Part shown: piece after piece, positions 21,445 to 32,931 of the stretch | Layout: the number at the start of each line of letters is the position of its first letter | Numbering within the stretch: the stretch's first letter is position 1 | Source of the DNA: Citrobacter freundii ATCC 8090 = MTCC 1658 = NBRC 12681 | GTDB taxonomy: Bacteria; Pseudomonadota; Gammaproteobacteria; Enterobacterales; Enterobacteriaceae | Assembly (NCBI RefSeq): GCF_011064845.1 | Contig: NZ_CP049015.1 | Coordinates: 1,612,001 to 1,676,000, forward strand | Reading direction: 5' to 3' | DNA: 64,000 bases | Position numbers and translations under genes: made by a program | The notes under the pieces: generated by a model | Database searches by the model: none | Told to the model about the DNA's origin: nothing | Seen by the model: only the letters and a program-made list of their open reading frames with translations

Positions 21445-22734
21445 TTAATCGCTAAAAAATGTTGCATTGCGCACAGCCTCGTTGACGGCCTGCGTCAGGC
21501 TGCGCAGTTGTTCGGGCTTGATGATGTACGGCGGCATCAGATAAATGAGCTTACCAAACGGTCTTACCCACACGCCCTGTTCGACAAAGAACTTCTGTAA
21601 CGCGGCCATATTCACCGGATGCGTGGTTTCTATCACGCCGATGGCACCAAGCACGCGCACGTCGGCAACCCAACGGGAATCTGCCGCTGGGGCGAGTTCT
21701 TCACGCAACTGCGCTTCAATGGCCGCGACCTGCGAGCGCCATTCGCCGGTTTCGAGCAGCGACAGGCTGGCAGAGGCGACGGCGCAGGCCAGTGGATTAC
21801 CCATGAAAGTCGGGCCGTGCATAAAACATCCGGCTTCACCGTTGCTGATGGTTTCCGCAACCAGGCGCGTGGTCAGGGTGGCGGAAAGGGTCATCGTTCC
21901 GCCGGTTAACGCTTTGCCAAGGCACAAAATGTCCGGAGTGATATCGGCATGCTCACACGCAAACAGCTTGCCCGTGCGACCAAATCCGGTGGCGATTTCA
22001 TCGGCAATCAACAAAATGCCTTCCCGGTCACACATCTTACGGATGCGCTTTAACCACTCAGGATGATACATGCGCATGCCGCCAGCGCCCTGCACAATCG
22101 GCTCAAGGATCACCGCCGCAATTTCGTGGCGATGTGCGGCCATCAGACGGGCAAAAGGCACCATATCCAGTTCGTCCCATTCGCCGCCCATCCGGCTTTG
22201 CGGAGCGGGCGCAAACAGGTTATCAGGCAGATAACCCTTCCACAGACTGTGCATCGAGTTGTCAGGATCGCAGACCGACATCGCGCCGAAAGTATCGCCG
22301 TGATAACCGTTACGAAATGTCAGGAAACGCTGACGGGATTCACCTTTGGCCTGCCAGTATTGCAGCGCCATTTTCATCGCGACTTCCACGGCGACCGAAC
22401 CAGAATCAGCGAGAAAAACGCACTCCAGCGCCTCGGGCGTCATCGCCACCAACTGGCGACACAGCGCAATAGCCGGGGCATGGGTAATGCCGCCAAACAT
22501 CACGTGCGACATGGCATCAATCTGCGTTTTCATCGCGGCATTCAGCTGCGGGTGATTGTAACCGTGGATCGCCGCCCACCAGGATGACATGCCGTCAACC
22601 AGCTTCTCACCGCTGGCTAATATCAGTTCACAACCTTCGGCACTGGCCACCGGATAAACCGGTAGCGGGGAGGTCATGGAGGTGTAAGGGTGCCAGATAT
22701 GGCGTTGGTCAAACGCAAGATCGTCCGTTGTCAT
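21445..22734 (-). CDS. bioA: BioA, adenosylmethionine-8-amino-7-oxononanoate aminotransferase
   Basis: The 429-residue class III aminotransferase uses S-adenosylmethionine as amino donor to convert KAPA to DAPA in biotin synthesis. The PLP-binding lysine is in [10 protein letters not shown] (near residue 274), the cofactor Asp in [14 protein letters not shown], and the N-terminal IWHPYTSM motif is typical. ATG 22734 gives the E. coli length; the open frame upstream runs through the bio operator. It is divergent from bioBFCD and shares the BirA operator with it. Confidence 0.97.
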   Translation of the reverse strand: MTTDDLAFDQRHIWHPYTSMTSPLPVYPVASAEGCELILASGEKLVDGMSSWWAAIHGYNHPQLNAAMKTQIDAMSHVMFGGITHAPAIALCRQLVAMTPEALECVFLADSGSVAVEVAMKMALQYWQAKGESRQRFLTFRNGYHGDTFGAMSVCDPDNSMHSLWKGYLPDNLFAPAPQSRMGGEWDELDMVPFARLMAAHRHEIAAVILEPIVQGAGGMRMYHPEWLKRIRKMCDREGILLIADEIATGFGRTGKLFACEHADITPDILCLGKALTGGTMTLSATLTTRLVAETISNGEAGCFMHGPTFMGNPLACAVASASLSLLETGEWRSQVAAIEAQLREELAPAADSRWVADVRVLGAIGVIETTHPVNMAALQKFFVEQGVWVRPFGKLIYLMPPYIIKPEQLRSLTQAVNEAVRNATFFSD

Positions 22735-22740
22735 AATCGA

Positions 22741-22776
22741 CTTGTAAACCAAATTAAAAAGATTTAGGTTTACGAG
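22741..22776. promoter_or_regulatory. BirA (bio) operator between bioA and bioB
   Basis: TTGTAAACC (22742-22750) and GGTTTACGAG (22767-22776) are near-perfect inverted arms with a 16-base spacer, as in the E. coli bio operator. Biotinoyl-AMP-bound BirA would repress both divergent promoters from here. Confidence 0.93.
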
Positions 22777-22810
22777 TCTACACCAAACTAACAACGAAAC
22801 GTATACCAAT

Positions 22811-23851
22811 ATGGCTCATTCTTCTCGCTGGACAATGTCGCAAGTCACCGAATTATTTGAAAAACCGCTGCTGGATCTGTTGTTTGAAGCGCAGCAGGTT
22901 CATCGTCAGCATTTCGATCCGCGGCAGGTACAAGTTAGTACGCTGCTGTCGATAAAGACCGGTGCTTGCCCGGAAGACTGCAAATACTGCCCGCAAAGTT
23001 CCCGCTATAAAACCGGACTGGAAACGGAACGTTTGATGGAAGTTGAACAGGTTCTGGACTCTGCACGTAAGGCGAAACAAGCCGGTTCAACGCGGTTTTG
23101 CATGGGCGCGGCGTGGAAGAACCCTCACGAACGCGATATGCCGTACCTGGAACAAATGGTTCAGGGTGTGAAAGAACTGGGGCTGGAAGCCTGTATGACG
23201 CTGGGCACGCTGGACGAATCTCAGGCCCAGCGCCTGGCCAATGCGGGTCTGGACTACTACAACCACAACCTCGACACCTCGCCGGAATTTTACGGCAATA
23301 TCATTACCACCCGTTCGTATCAGGAGCGCCTGGATACGCTGGATAAAGTGCGTGAGGCGGGCATTAAAGTTTGCTCCGGCGGGATTGTGGGGTTGGGTGA
23401 AACGGTGACCGACCGCGCGGGTCTGCTGCTGCAATTAGCGAATCTGCCGACGCCGCCGGAAAGCGTGCCGATCAACATGCTGGTGAAAGTGAAGGGCACG
23501 CCGCTTGCCGATAACGACGACGTAGATGCTTTTGATTTTATTCGTACTATCGCCGTCGCGCGCATCATGATGCCGACCTCATACGTACGTCTTTCTGCCG
23601 GGCGCGAGCAGATGAACGAACAAACCCAGGCAATGTGCTTTATGGCCGGGGCCAACTCGATTTTCTACGGCTGCAAACTGCTGACCACGCCGAACCCGAA
23701 CGAAGATAAAGATTTATTGTTGTTCCGTAAGCTGGGTCTTAACCCGCAGCAAACGGCGGTACTGGCGGGTGATAACGAACAGCAACAACGTCTGGAGCAG
23801 GCGCTGCGTACCCCGGATACCGACGATTACTACAACGCGGCAACCGTATGA
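22811..23851 (+). CDS. bioB: BioB, biotin synthase
   Basis: The 346-residue radical SAM enzyme inserts sulfur into dethiobiotin. The [4Fe-4S] motif Cys53-X3-Cys57-X2-Cys60 is visible in [10 protein letters not shown]. The auxiliary cluster cysteines are in FCMGAAWK and EACMTLG, and the SAM-binding GGIVGLGET lies near residue 193. The length equals E. coli BioB. bioF overlaps its stop by four bases (ATGA). Confidence 0.98.
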   Translation: MAHSSRWTMSQVTELFEKPLLDLLFEAQQVHRQHFDPRQVQVSTLLSIKTGACPEDCKYCPQSSRYKTGLETERLMEVEQVLDSARKAKQAGSTRFCMGAAWKNPHERDMPYLEQMVQGVKELGLEACMTLGTLDESQAQRLANAGLDYYNHNLDTSPEFYGNIITTRSYQERLDTLDKVREAGIKVCSGGIVGLGETVTDRAGLLLQLANLPTPPESVPINMLVKVKGTPLADNDDVDAFDFIRTIAVARIMMPTSYVRLSAGREQMNEQTQAMCFMAGANSIFYGCKLLTTPNPNEDKDLLLFRKLGLNPQQTAVLAGDNEQQQRLEQALRTPDTDDYYNAATV

Positions 23852-25005
23852 CCTGGCAGCAAAAAATCGACGATGCGCTAACGGCGCGTCGTCGTGCTGA
23901 TGCGTGGCGTCGGCGCTATGCAGTGACACAGGGTGCTGGTCGCTTGTTACAGGCTGGCGGTCGTCAGTATCTGAATTTCTCCAGCAACGACTATCTCGGC
24001 TTAAGCCACCATCCGCAAATTATCTGCGCGTGGCAGCAGGGCGCTGAGCGTTTTGGCGTCGGCAGTGGCGGCTCGGGCCATGTCAGCGGTTATTCCGTTG
24101 CGCATCAGGCGCTGGAAGAAGAGCTGGCGCAGTGGCTCGGCTATTCCCGGGCGCTGTTGTTCATCTCCGGTTTTGCCGCTAATCAGGCAGTGATAGCCGC
24201 ATTGATGGAAAAAGACGATCGCATTGTCGCCGACAGGCTTAGCCATGCCTCGCTGTTGGAGGCTGCCAGCCTTAGCCCTGCTGTTTTACGTCGCTTTACC
24301 CATAACGATCCGCAACACCTGGAGCGTCTGCTGACTTCCCCCTGTCCGGGGCAGCAGCTGGTGGTCACTGAAGGTGTATTCAGCATGGATGGCGATAGTG
24401 CGCCGCTGGCAGAAATCCACGCGGTGGCGAAACGGCAGGGCGCGTGGCTGCTGGTGGATGATGCGCATGGGATTGGCGTAAGCGGTGAGGAAGGGCGTGG
24501 TTCGTGCTCTCGACAGCAGGTGAAACCTGAGCTGCTCGTAGTGACGTTTGGCAAAGGGTTTGGCGTCAGCGGTGCGGCGATCCTGTGTTCTGATAGCGTG
24601 GCCGACTATCTGTTGCAGTTTGCCCGCCATCTGATCTACAGCACCAGTATGCCTCCGGCGCAGGCGCAGGCCTTACGCGCCGCGCTGGCGGTGATCCGCA
24701 GCCGTGAAGGCGATGAACGCAGGGAAAAGTTAGCGATGCTGATCCAGCGTTTTCGCGCTGGGGTGAATACTACGGATTTGACGCTGGCGCATTCAGACAG
24801 CGCTATTCAACCGCTGATCGTTGGCGACAATCATAAAGCCCTGCAACTGGCACAGACATTACGGCAACAGGGATGCTGGGTGACGGCGATTCGCCCACCA
24901 ACGGTGCCCACCGGTACGGCCAGATTACGGCTGACGCTGACCCAAGCGCATGAGGTGCAGGATATCGATCGTCTACTGGAGGTGTTGCATGGCACAGGTC
25001 AATAA
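23848..25005 (+). CDS. bioF: BioF, 8-amino-7-oxononanoate synthase
   Basis: The 385-residue PLP enzyme condenses pimeloyl-ACP (or -CoA) with alanine to give KAPA. The alpha-oxoamine synthase motifs are present: [10 protein letters not shown] near residue 44, [11 protein letters not shown] near 72, [10 protein letters not shown] near 202 and the PLP lysine in [11 protein letters not shown] near 236. It overlaps bioB by four bases and bioC by 17, indicating tight coupling. Confidence 0.97.
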   Translation: MTWQQKIDDALTARRRADAWRRRYAVTQGAGRLLQAGGRQYLNFSSNDYLGLSHHPQIICAWQQGAERFGVGSGGSGHVSGYSVAHQALEEELAQWLGYSRALLFISGFAANQAVIAALMEKDDRIVADRLSHASLLEAASLSPAVLRRFTHNDPQHLERLLTSPCPGQQLVVTEGVFSMDGDSAPLAEIHAVAKRQGAWLLVDDAHGIGVSGEEGRGSCSRQQVKPELLVVTFGKGFGVSGAAILCSDSVADYLLQFARHLIYSTSMPPAQAQALRAALAVIRSREGDERREKLAMLIQRFRAGVNTTDLTLAHSDSAIQPLIVGDNHKALQLAQTLRQQGCWVTAIRPPTVPTGTARLRLTLTQAHEVQDIDRLLEVLHGTGQ

Positions 25006-25744
25006 ACAGGCGATTGCCGCCGCGTTTGGCCGCGCTGCCACCCACTATGAGCAACACGCAGAGCTACAACGTCAGAGTGCCGATGCGTTACTGGCACAAC
25101 TCGATGGCCGGGCGTTCTCAAGGGTTTTGGACGCGGGCTGTGGGCCTGGGCGTATGAGTCGCTACTGGCGGGAGCAGGGGAGCGAGGTCTGCGCGCTGGA
25201 TCTGTCGGCGCAAATGCTGGCTGAAGCGCAGCGTCACGATGTTGCCCATCACTATCTGCTGGCGGATATCGAAGCCATTCCGCAGGCCGCTGCCACTTTC
25301 GACCTGGCCTGGAGCAATCTGGCCGTGCAGTGGTGCAGCGACCTACGCGGTGCGTTAAGCGAGCTATACCGGGTGGTGCGTCCTGGCGGAACGGTGGCGT
25401 TTAGTACCTTGGCGCAAGGTTCGATGCCGGAACTTCGTCAGGCGTGGCGAACAGTTGATGACCGGGAGCATGCCAACCGTTTTTTGCCCGTGGAGCAACT
25501 GGAAAACGCGCTGTGCGGCTGGGACGTTGAATACCAGTCTCATGCCGTCACGCTGTGGTTTGACGATGCGCTGAGCGCCATGCGCTCGTTGAAGGGTATT
25601 GGCGCGACGCATTTGCATGATGGACGCGAGCAGCGTGTGCTGACCCGCTCGCAACTGCGTCAGCTACAGCTCGCCTGGCCCTGTCAGCAGGGGAAATATC
25701 CGCTGACCTATCATCTTTTTTTGGGAGTGATTCAACGTGACTAA
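24989..25744 (+). CDS. bioC: BioC, malonyl-ACP O-methyltransferase
   Basis: The 251-residue class I methyltransferase methylates malonyl-ACP to disguise it as a fatty-acid primer for pimelate synthesis. The SAM-binding motif I is [12 protein letters not shown] (about residues 46-57), followed by the acidic ALDLSAQML. The start at 24989 ([17 protein letters not shown]) lies inside the bioF end and matches the E. coli length. It overlaps bioD by eight bases. Confidence 0.96.
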   Translation: MAQVNKQAIAAAFGRAATHYEQHAELQRQSADALLAQLDGRAFSRVLDAGCGPGRMSRYWREQGSEVCALDLSAQMLAEAQRHDVAHHYLLADIEAIPQAAATFDLAWSNLAVQWCSDLRGALSELYRVVRPGGTVAFSTLAQGSMPELRQAWRTVDDREHANRFLPVEQLENALCGWDVEYQSHAVTLWFDDALSAMRSLKGIGATHLHDGREQRVLTRSQLRQLQLAWPCQQGKYPLTYHLFLGVIQRD

Positions 25745-26435
25745 CACGTATTTTGTCACCGGGACGGACACTGAAGTAGGTAAAACTATCGCCAGCTGTG
25801 CGTTGCTTCAGGCGGCGAGACAGTTGGGGTTGCGAACCGTCGGCTATAAGCCGGTGGCGTCAGGCAGTGAAATGACGGATGAAGGTCTGCGAAACAGTGA
25901 TGCGCTGGCGCTACAGCGCAACAGCGTTGTAGCCGTGGATTATGCAGCCATCAATCCGTATACCTTCGCGGAACCTACCTCACCGCATATCATCAGTGCT
26001 GACGAAGGGCGCCCCATTCAGGCCTCCGTGATGTCTGCGGGTTTACGACTGCTTGAAGAACAGGCTGACTGGGTATTGGTGGAAGGTGCAGGCGGATGGT
26101 TTACGCCGCTTTCGCCAACGCTGAGTTTTTCTGACTGGGTAAAAGAGGAACAACTGCCGGTGATTCTGGTGGTTGGCGTTAAGCTCGGTTGTATCAATCA
26201 TGCCATTTTGACCGCCCTGGCGGTGCAGCAGGCCGGGCTGACGCTCGCCGGATGGGTTGCCAATGATGTGACGCCACCCGGCAAGCGTCATGCTGAATAT
26301 ATGGCGACGCTAAAGCGTGCGCTTGCGGCTCCGCTGCTGGGGGAAATTCCCTGGCTGGCAGAAGAGCCGGAGCAAGCATCGACAGGTCGTTATATCGATC
26401 TTAGCGTTTTGTCTCTGGCATCCACCAGTCGTTGA
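25737..26435 (+). CDS. bioD: BioD, dethiobiotin synthetase
   Basis: The 232-residue P-loop enzyme forms the ureido ring of dethiobiotin from DAPA, CO2 and ATP. Walker [10 protein letters not shown] lies at about residues 8-16, the DAPA-site lysine is in YKPVASGSE, and [10 protein letters not shown] is near residue 115. The start is a GTG (25737) inside bioC. It is about seven residues longer than remembered E. coli BioD1, the extra tail being SLASTSR-like. The last 35 bases overlap the 3' end of the convergent orphan ABC ATPase gene. Confidence 0.95.
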   Translation: MTNTYFVTGTDTEVGKTIASCALLQAARQLGLRTVGYKPVASGSEMTDEGLRNSDALALQRNSVVAVDYAAINPYTFAEPTSPHIISADEGRPIQASVMSAGLRLLEEQADWVLVEGAGGWFTPLSPTLSFSDWVKEEQLPVILVVGVKLGCINHAILTALAVQQAGLTLAGWVANDVTPPGKRHAEYMATLKRALAAPLLGEIPWLAEEPEQASTGRYIDLSVLSLASTSR

Positions 26436-27123
26436 TTAGCGGGTCGCTGAATTGTGTTATTTGCCCTTGAGCCACGTTGCGGCCACGATGTAACAAGCAA
26501 TAGCAGTCGGCGACCCGACGAATGAACGGCAGGCTCTGCTCCGCGAGCATAATGGTGATGCCAAGCTCCTGGCTTAGCCTTACAATCAGATTCCCCAGTT
26601 TGTGGATATACGCCTGGCCTGTTCCTCGTGTGGGCTCATCGAGGATCAGCAGACGCGGGCGAGTGACCAACGCACTGGCGAGTGCAAGCTGGTGCTGATT
26701 TTCCTCCGACAATGCCACTCCTTTGGCCTGACGCAGTACAAACAGCTGTGGAAACAGGCGGTAAATATCGCTGCTGTTCATTGCTTCGCTTTCCTCAACC
26801 GCCTGGCGCGCAATGTGCAGATTTTCCTCTACCGTCAGTTGCGAAAAAATTCGCCGCTCCTGTGATACACAGTTAATACCTAGTGCAATGCGCTTTGCCG
26901 CCGGAATCTGAAGCAGATCGCAAGGTGGTGCGCCAGCCTGATGCCAGAACATGGTTCCGCTCTCAATCGGTAAATTGCCGATGATGCAATTGGCAAGCGT
27001 AGTCTTTCCCATCCCTGGAAGACCCAGTACGGCGGTACATTTACCGGGCAACAGGTCGAGATCGACATCCCAAAGCGAGTGTTGATTACCGTAATAGTGA
27101 TTCACTGCACGAAGACTCAACAT
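26401..27123 (-). CDS. Orphan UrtE/LivF-like ABC ATPase with degenerate signature
   Basis: The 240-residue protein resembles the second ATPase of urea or branched-chain amino acid ABC transporters: the N-terminal VNHYYGNQHSLWDVDLDL and Q-loop SQERRIFSQLTVEENL fit UrtE. Walker A is intact (GLPGMGKT, residues 34-41), Q-loop Gln88 is present, and Walker B is intact (LLILDEP, 158-164). The signature LSGGQ is replaced by LSEEN (138-142), and the family TEG after Walker B reads TRG. No permease, binding protein or partner ATPase is nearby. The ATG at 27123 follows GGGAG. It is absent from this position in E. coli and overlaps bioD tail-to-tail. Function is unknown; ATPase competence is doubtful. 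Confidence 0.75.
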   Translation of the reverse strand: MLSLRAVNHYYGNQHSLWDVDLDLLPGKCTAVLGLPGMGKTTLANCIIGNLPIESGTMFWHQAGAPPCDLLQIPAAKRIALGINCVSQERRIFSQLTVEENLHIARQAVEESEAMNSSDIYRLFPQLFVLRQAKGVALSEENQHQLALASALVTRPRLLILDEPTRGTGQAYIHKLGNLIVRLSQELGITIMLAEQSLPFIRRVADCYCLLHRGRNVAQGQITQFSDPLINDWWMPETKR

Positions 27124-27474
27124 AGATTTCTCCCTCATGATGATATCCGCCTCGCGGAATGGTGGTCGGGAGAAAACTGCAAATCTCTTGCCAGAAGCGG
27201 AATTGGGGAAAAATACAGCAGGATGGCGTGCAACGCTGGCGATAAATTCTTACTGACCGCATTCCTGACGTTCTTTTGTGCACATTGGCAGTGCCTGGTG
27301 GTGTCGTGATGGTGCAGGCAGGAAAATGATGAAAATGCGAGCAAGATCTCGGCCATCCGAGGTCGCTTCGTTAGCTGATAAATATCAAAAAATAGCGATA
27401 ATTTTTTTTTATCCCACCAGAAAAGACCATCAGGACGTTTTTGCCAGGCTACAGTCCATACGGGCTGGAGGCAG

Positions 27475-27497
27475 TTATCCACTATTCCTGTGGATAA
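27475..27497. promoter_or_regulatory. Inverted pair of DnaA-box-like sites upstream of uvrB
   Basis: TTATCCAC (27475-27482) and GTGGATAA (27490-27497) are perfect inverted copies of the strong DnaA-box core, separated by seven bases. A similar element is remembered upstream of E. coli uvrB. The 27139-27892 gap (754 bp) otherwise shows no credible gene: it holds these boxes, AT-rich sequence with TTGACA at 27671-27676 (inside AGCTTGACAAATG), and the LexA box. Confidence 0.7.
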
Positions 27498-27799
27498 CCT
27501 TGTGTATTAGGGTTAGAAAACACAATGTAAGCGAGAGAAGACGCGGCCTGCGACTAAATTGATGCGAAAGACGGCTCGAGATAATAATCATTAAATTACA
27601 GGATGTTAGATAAATGCAATGGCTGTCGCAGAAGTGTCATGCGTTGCCACAAAACTTTCATCGAGTAGCTTGACAAATGTTAAAAAAGTCATTGGTTTGG
27701 GGATAACACATTTTTGCTGGTGTTTTATCTTGCCTGCGGACAAATTTTAGCCTGTAGTCACGGCCATTTTGCTGGGGTAACAGAAATATTCTGGCGCGT

Positions 27800-27819
27800 T
27801 ACTGTTTTTTCATCCAGTA
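27800..27819. promoter_or_regulatory. LexA box (SOS box) upstream of uvrB
   Basis: TACTGTTTTTTCATCCAGTA fits the LexA consensus CTG-N10-CAG with both flanking TA bases. It lies about 75 bp before the uvrB start, as in E. coli. Confidence 0.92.
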
Positions 27820-27892
27820 TATTTTACTGGCAAAATATACTGCTGCGAGTAAAATTACACACCTGCCCGCCCATTGCTTCAGGTAGCTGCTC

Positions 27893-29914
27893 ATGAGTAA
27901 ACCGTTCAAACTAAATTCCGCTTTTAAACCCTCTGGCGATCAGCCTGAGGCGATTCGTCGCCTGGAAGAAGGTCTGGAGGATGGTCTGGCGCATCAGACG
28001 CTACTGGGGGTGACAGGGTCGGGGAAAACATTCACCATCGCTAACGTGATTGCGGACTTGCAGCGTCCTACCATGGTGCTGGCCCCCAATAAGACACTTG
28101 CTGCTCAGCTGTACGGTGAGATGAAAGAGTTCTTCCCGGATAATGCGGTGGAGTATTTTGTCTCTTACTACGACTATTATCAGCCGGAAGCCTACGTACC
28201 CAGTTCTGACACCTTCATCGAGAAAGATGCTTCGGTCAACGAACATATTGAGCAGATGCGCCTGTCGGCAACCAAAGCGCTGCTGGAACGTCGCGATGTC
28301 GTTGTCGTGGCGTCGGTTTCCGCGATTTATGGTCTGGGTGACCCGGATTTGTACCTGAAAATGATGCTGCACCTGACGGTGGGGATGATTATCGACCAGC
28401 GTGCGATCCTGCGTCGTCTGGCGGAGCTGCAATATACCCGCAACGATCAGGCATTCCAGCGCGGGACCTTCCGCGTGCGCGGTGAAGTGATCGACATTTT
28501 CCCGGCAGAATCCGACGACATCGCGCTGCGCGTGGAACTGTTTGATGAAGAGGTCGAACGTTTATCGCTGTTTGACCCGCTGACCGGACAGGTCGAATCC
28601 ACAATTTCGCGCTACACCATCTATCCTAAAACGCACTACGTGACGCCGCGAGAACGTATCGTGCAGGCGATGGAAGAAATCAAAGTTGAGCTGGCAGAGC
28701 GGCGTAAAGTCCTGTTGGCAAATAACAAACTGCTGGAAGAACAGCGCTTAAGTCAGCGTACCCAGTTCGATTTGGAAATGATGAATGAGCTGGGTTACTG
28801 CTCGGGGATTGAAAACTACTCCCGCTATCTGTCCGGGCGCGGCCCCGGCGAGCCGCCGCCGACGCTGTTTGATTACCTGCCTGCCGATGGCCTGCTGGTG
28901 GTGGATGAATCCCACGTGACTATCCCGCAAATTGGCGGCATGTATCGCGGCGATCGGGCGCGTAAAGAAACCCTGGTTGAATACGGATTCCGTCTGCCGT
29001 CGGCGCTGGATAACCGTCCGCTCAAATTTGAAGAGTTCGAGGCGCTGGCTCCGCAAACTATCTACGTTTCGGCGACGCCGGGCAACTATGAGCTGGAGAA
29101 ATCCGGTGATGAAGTGGTCGATCAGGTGGTACGACCGACCGGCCTGCTGGATCCGGTCATTGAGGTGCGTCCGGTGGCGACGCAGGTTGACGATCTGCTG
29201 TCGGAGATCCGCACCCGTGCGGCGATTAACGAACGTGTGCTGGTCACCACGCTGACCAAACGGATGGCAGAAGACCTCACAGAATACCTCGAAGAACATG
29301 GCGAGCGGGTGCGTTATCTGCACTCTGACATCGATACTGTGGAACGCATGGAAATCATTCGTGACCTGCGTCTGGGCGAGTTTGACGTGCTGGTGGGTAT
29401 CAACCTTTTACGTGAAGGTCTGGACATGCCTGAGGTCTCCCTGGTGGCGATTCTGGACGCAGACAAAGAAGGATTCCTGCGTTCTGAACGTTCGCTTATC
29501 CAGACCATCGGTCGTGCGGCGCGAAACATCAACGGTAAGGCTATTCTCTACGGCGATAAAATTACCGCCTCAATGGCTAAAGCGATTGGTGAAACCGAAC
29601 GTCGTCGTGAGAAACAGCAACTCTACAACGAAGAGCACGGTATTACGCCGCAGGGCCTGAATAAGAAAGTAGTCGATATTCTGGCGCTGGGTCAGAATAT
29701 TGCGAAGACCAAGGCGAAAGGCAAAGGGAAGTCACGCGCAGGCGCGAAGTCTGAAGTTGTGGAACTGGATATGACGCCAAAAGCGCTGCAGCAGAAGATT
29801 CACGAGCTGGAAGGGCAGATGATGCAGCATGCGCAGAATCTTGAATTTGAAGAGGCAGCGACGATCCGCGACCAGTTGCATCAACTGCGCGAGTTGTTTA
29901 TCGCAGCATCGTAA
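27893..29914 (+). CDS. uvrB: UvrB, excinuclease ABC subunit B
   Basis: The 673-residue helicase-fold protein is the damage-verifying core of nucleotide excision repair and partners with UvrA and UvrC. Walker A GVTGSGKT is near residue 39. The beta-hairpin [12 protein letters not shown] (about 92-103) clamps DNA. Helicase motifs include VDESHVT (about 337) and QTIGRAARN (about 539). The C-terminal UVR domain ([22 protein letters not shown]) binds UvrC/UvrA. The length equals E. coli UvrB. SOS control is indicated by the upstream LexA box. Confidence 0.98.
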   Translation: MSKPFKLNSAFKPSGDQPEAIRRLEEGLEDGLAHQTLLGVTGSGKTFTIANVIADLQRPTMVLAPNKTLAAQLYGEMKEFFPDNAVEYFVSYYDYYQPEAYVPSSDTFIEKDASVNEHIEQMRLSATKALLERRDVVVVASVSAIYGLGDPDLYLKMMLHLTVGMIIDQRAILRRLAELQYTRNDQAFQRGTFRVRGEVIDIFPAESDDIALRVELFDEEVERLSLFDPLTGQVESTISRYTIYPKTHYVTPRERIVQAMEEIKVELAERRKVLLANNKLLEEQRLSQRTQFDLEMMNELGYCSGIENYSRYLSGRGPGEPPPTLFDYLPADGLLVVDESHVTIPQIGGMYRGDRARKETLVEYGFRLPSALDNRPLKFEEFEALAPQTIYVSATPGNYELEKSGDEVVDQVVRPTGLLDPVIEVRPVATQVDDLLSEIRTRAAINERVLVTTLTKRMAEDLTEYLEEHGERVRYLHSDIDTVERMEIIRDLRLGEFDVLVGINLLREGLDMPEVSLVAILDADKEGFLRSERSLIQTIGRAARNINGKAILYGDKITASMAKAIGETERRREKQQLYNEEHGITPQGLNKKVVDILALGQNIAKTKAKGKGKSRAGAKSEVVELDMTPKALQQKIHELEGQMMQHAQNLEFEEAATIRDQLHQLRELFIAAS

Positions 29915-29916
29915 GA

Positions 29917-30034
29917 GTGTGCCGGATGCGGGGTAAACCCCTTATCCGGCCTACGGCAAAGATCGCGTCCGTAGGTCGGATGTCGGAGCGGAGCGTTTGG
30001 TAGGCCTGATAAGCGCCGCGCATCAGGTAAATCC
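29917..30034. repeat. REP/BIME between uvrB and ybhK
   Basis: Several palindromic REP units lie head to tail (GTGCCGGATGCGGGG...CCCCTTATCCGGCCTACGG, TAGGTCGGATGTC, and TAGGCCTGATAAGCG...CGCATCAGGTAAA), between convergent genes. Confidence 0.88.
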
Positions 30035-30036
30035 GT

Positions 30037-31005
<969 letters not shown>

Positions 31006-31142
31006 TTATCCAGTCGGCATCTGCCGTAATTTTTTTCTGCGGTCTACTCCTTTCTGGCGAGATCCACCTGATGGCAAGATGATGTATATCAATGCAAAAC
31101 TGTGATTTTTGCTTATTCTGTAGCGAAATTGCACGATCATGT

Positions 31143-31166
31143 CGTTATGTATGTATTTATATAGCG
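31143..31166 (+). promoter_or_regulatory. ModE-like site upstream of moaA
   Basis: CGTTAT (31143-31148) and ATAGCG (31161-31166) are separated by 12 bases, the same geometry as the modA operator here. One base differs from a perfect inverted repeat. It lies about 265 bp upstream of moaA, consistent with the known ModE activation of moaABCDE. Confidence 0.7.
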
Positions 31167-31287
31167 AAAGTGTACATGGCAAAAGCGTCATTTACACGCT
31201 AGTATCGGCATAACCACTAAGTACTCTTAATAATTTGAGTTGCCGGAAGCCAACGCATCTGCAACACGAAGTATGACGAGTATAAAC

Positions 31288-31405
31288 ACTCTAGCCTCTG
31301 CACCTGGGTCAAATGATACGGTGCTTTGGCCGTGACAAGACTTGAAAAAGTTTGTCACCAGGGCGCAGGAAGAAATGACTACGTCTCCCGTATTTGGAAA
31401 GGTGT
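31288..31405 (+). ncRNA. Moco RNA motif (molybdenum cofactor riboswitch) in the moaA leader
   Basis: The 5' leader contains the conserved Moco-motif landmarks: CTAGCCTCTGCACCTGGGTC (31291-31310), ATACGGTGCTTTGGCCGTGAC and CACCAGGGCGCAGGAAGAA. It runs to the moaA start codon and overlaps a probable sequestering region (GGAAAGGTGTAC). It closely resembles the E. coli moaA leader, where cofactor binding lowers expression. Exact boundaries are approximate. Confidence 0.92.
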
Positions 31406-31407
31406 AC

Positions 31408-32397
31408 ATGGGCTCTCAACTTACCGATGCTTTCGCACGTAAGTTTTACTACTTACGTTTGTCGATTACCGATGTGTGTAACTTTCGTTGCACCTACTGC
31501 CTGCCGGATGGCTATAAGCCCGGTGGGGTCACCAATAACGGCTTTCTGACCGTTGATGAAATTCGCCGTGTCACGCACGCGTTCGCCAGTCTGGGAACGG
31601 AAAAAGTGCGTCTGACAGGGGGCGAACCTTCACTGCGTCGCGACTTTACGGACATTATCGCCGCCGTGCGCGAAAACGACGCCATCCGTCAGATTGCGGT
31701 AACCACCAATGGTTATCGTCTGGCGCGCGATGCTGCTGCCTGGCGCGATGCCGGACTGACCGCGCTCAACGTCAGCGTCGACAGCCTGGATGCCCGTCAG
31801 TTTCATGCCATTACCGGGCAGGACAAGTTTCAACAGGTGATGGCAGGCATTGACGCCGCCTTTGATGCGGGTTTTGAAAAAGTGAAAGTCAACACCGTGC
31901 TGATGCGCGACGTAAACCATCATCAACTGGACACCTTCCTTGCGTGGATCCAACCTCGGCCAATCCAACTGCGTTTTATTGAACTGATGGAAACGGGCGA
32001 GGGCAGCTCTCTCTTCCGTAAACACCATATCTCCGGACAGGTACTTCGCGATGAGCTATTGCGTCGCGGCTGGATCCACCAGATCCGACAGCGCAGCGAC
32101 GGCCCAGCTCAGGTTTTCTGTCATCCTGATTATGTTGGTGAAATTGGTCTGATCATGCCTTATGAGAAAGACTTCTGCGCCACCTGTAATCGTCTGCGCG
32201 TTTCCTCTGTTGGCAAGCTTCATCTGTGTTTATTTGGTGAAGGCGGCGTAAGCCTGCGTGATTTGCTGGAAGATGACGCTCAGCAGCCGGCGCTGGAAGA
32301 ACGTATTTCAGCCGCGCTGCTGGAGAAAAAGCAGACCCATTTCCTGCATCAGAACAATACCGGTATTACGCAAAACTTATCTTACATTGGCGGCTGA
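31408..32397 (+). CDS. moaA: MoaA, GTP 3',8-cyclase
   Basis: The 329-residue radical SAM enzyme makes 3',8-cyclo-GTP, the first step of molybdenum cofactor synthesis. The N-terminal cluster cysteines are Cys24, Cys28 and Cys31 ([10 protein letters not shown]). The C-terminal cluster is in [20 protein letters not shown] (about residues 256-275). The C-terminal double glycine (YIGG) is conserved. The frame is open to 31342, but that extension is the riboswitch; ATG 31408 gives the E. coli length. Confidence 0.97.
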   Translation: MGSQLTDAFARKFYYLRLSITDVCNFRCTYCLPDGYKPGGVTNNGFLTVDEIRRVTHAFASLGTEKVRLTGGEPSLRRDFTDIIAAVRENDAIRQIAVTTNGYRLARDAAAWRDAGLTALNVSVDSLDARQFHAITGQDKFQQVMAGIDAAFDAGFEKVKVNTVLMRDVNHHQLDTFLAWIQPRPIQLRFIELMETGEGSSLFRKHHISGQVLRDELLRRGWIHQIRQRSDGPAQVFCHPDYVGEIGLIMPYEKDFCATCNRLRVSSVGKLHLCLFGEGGVSLRDLLEDDAQQPALEERISAALLEKKQTHFLHQNNTGITQNLSYIGG

Positions 32398-32416
32398 TCG
32401 CTAAAAGGAGTTTTTC

Positions 32417-32929
32417 ATGAGTCAGGTAAGCGCTGAATTTATCCCGACACGCATTGCTATTCTTACTGTTTCCAACCGTCGCGGCGAAGAAGATGACACC
32501 TCCGGCCATTATCTGCGTGACTCGGCGCAAGAAGCGGGTCATCAGATTGTCGATAAGGCGATTGTCAAAGAAAACCGTTACGCCATCCGCGCCCAGGTTT
32601 CTGCCTGGATTGCCAGTGATGATGTACAGGTAGTGCTCATTACCGGCGGTACCGGGTTAACCGAAGGGGACCAGGCGCCGGAAGCGCTGCAACCGCTGTT
32701 TGACAGAGAAGTTGAAGGGTTTGGCGAAGTCTTCCGTATGCTGTCGTTTGAAGAGATTGGCACCGCGACGCTGCAATCCCGCGCGATTGCCGGAGTGGCC
32801 AATAAAACGCTGATTTTCGCCATGCCGGGTTCGACCAAAGCGTGTCGTACCGCCTGGGAAAATATCATTGCGCCGCAGCTTGATGCCCGTACGCGTCCGT
32901 GTAATTTCCACCCACATTTGAAGAAATAA
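32417..32929 (+). CDS. moaB: MoaB, MogA-like molybdopterin-binding protein
   Basis: The 170-residue protein has the MoaB/Mog fold. The pterin-binding motif [17 protein letters not shown] lies near residues 74-90, and [14 protein letters not shown] near 135. In E. coli, MoaB is dispensable for cofactor synthesis and MogA does the adenylylation. Start ATG 32417 follows AAAAGGAG. It sits between moaA and moaC, three bases upstream of moaC. Confidence 0.95.
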   Translation: MSQVSAEFIPTRIAILTVSNRRGEEDDTSGHYLRDSAQEAGHQIVDKAIVKENRYAIRAQVSAWIASDDVQVVLITGGTGLTEGDQAPEALQPLFDREVEGFGEVFRMLSFEEIGTATLQSRAIAGVANKTLIFAMPGSTKACRTAWENIIAPQLDARTRPCNFHPHLKK

Positions 32930-32931
32930 GT

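Noticed and set aside
27139..27892. Short ORFs in the long gap before uvrB (for example 27278-27562 and 27714-27896)
   Set aside because: No ribosome sites or family features, and they overlap the DnaA-like and LexA sites; they look like chance open frames.
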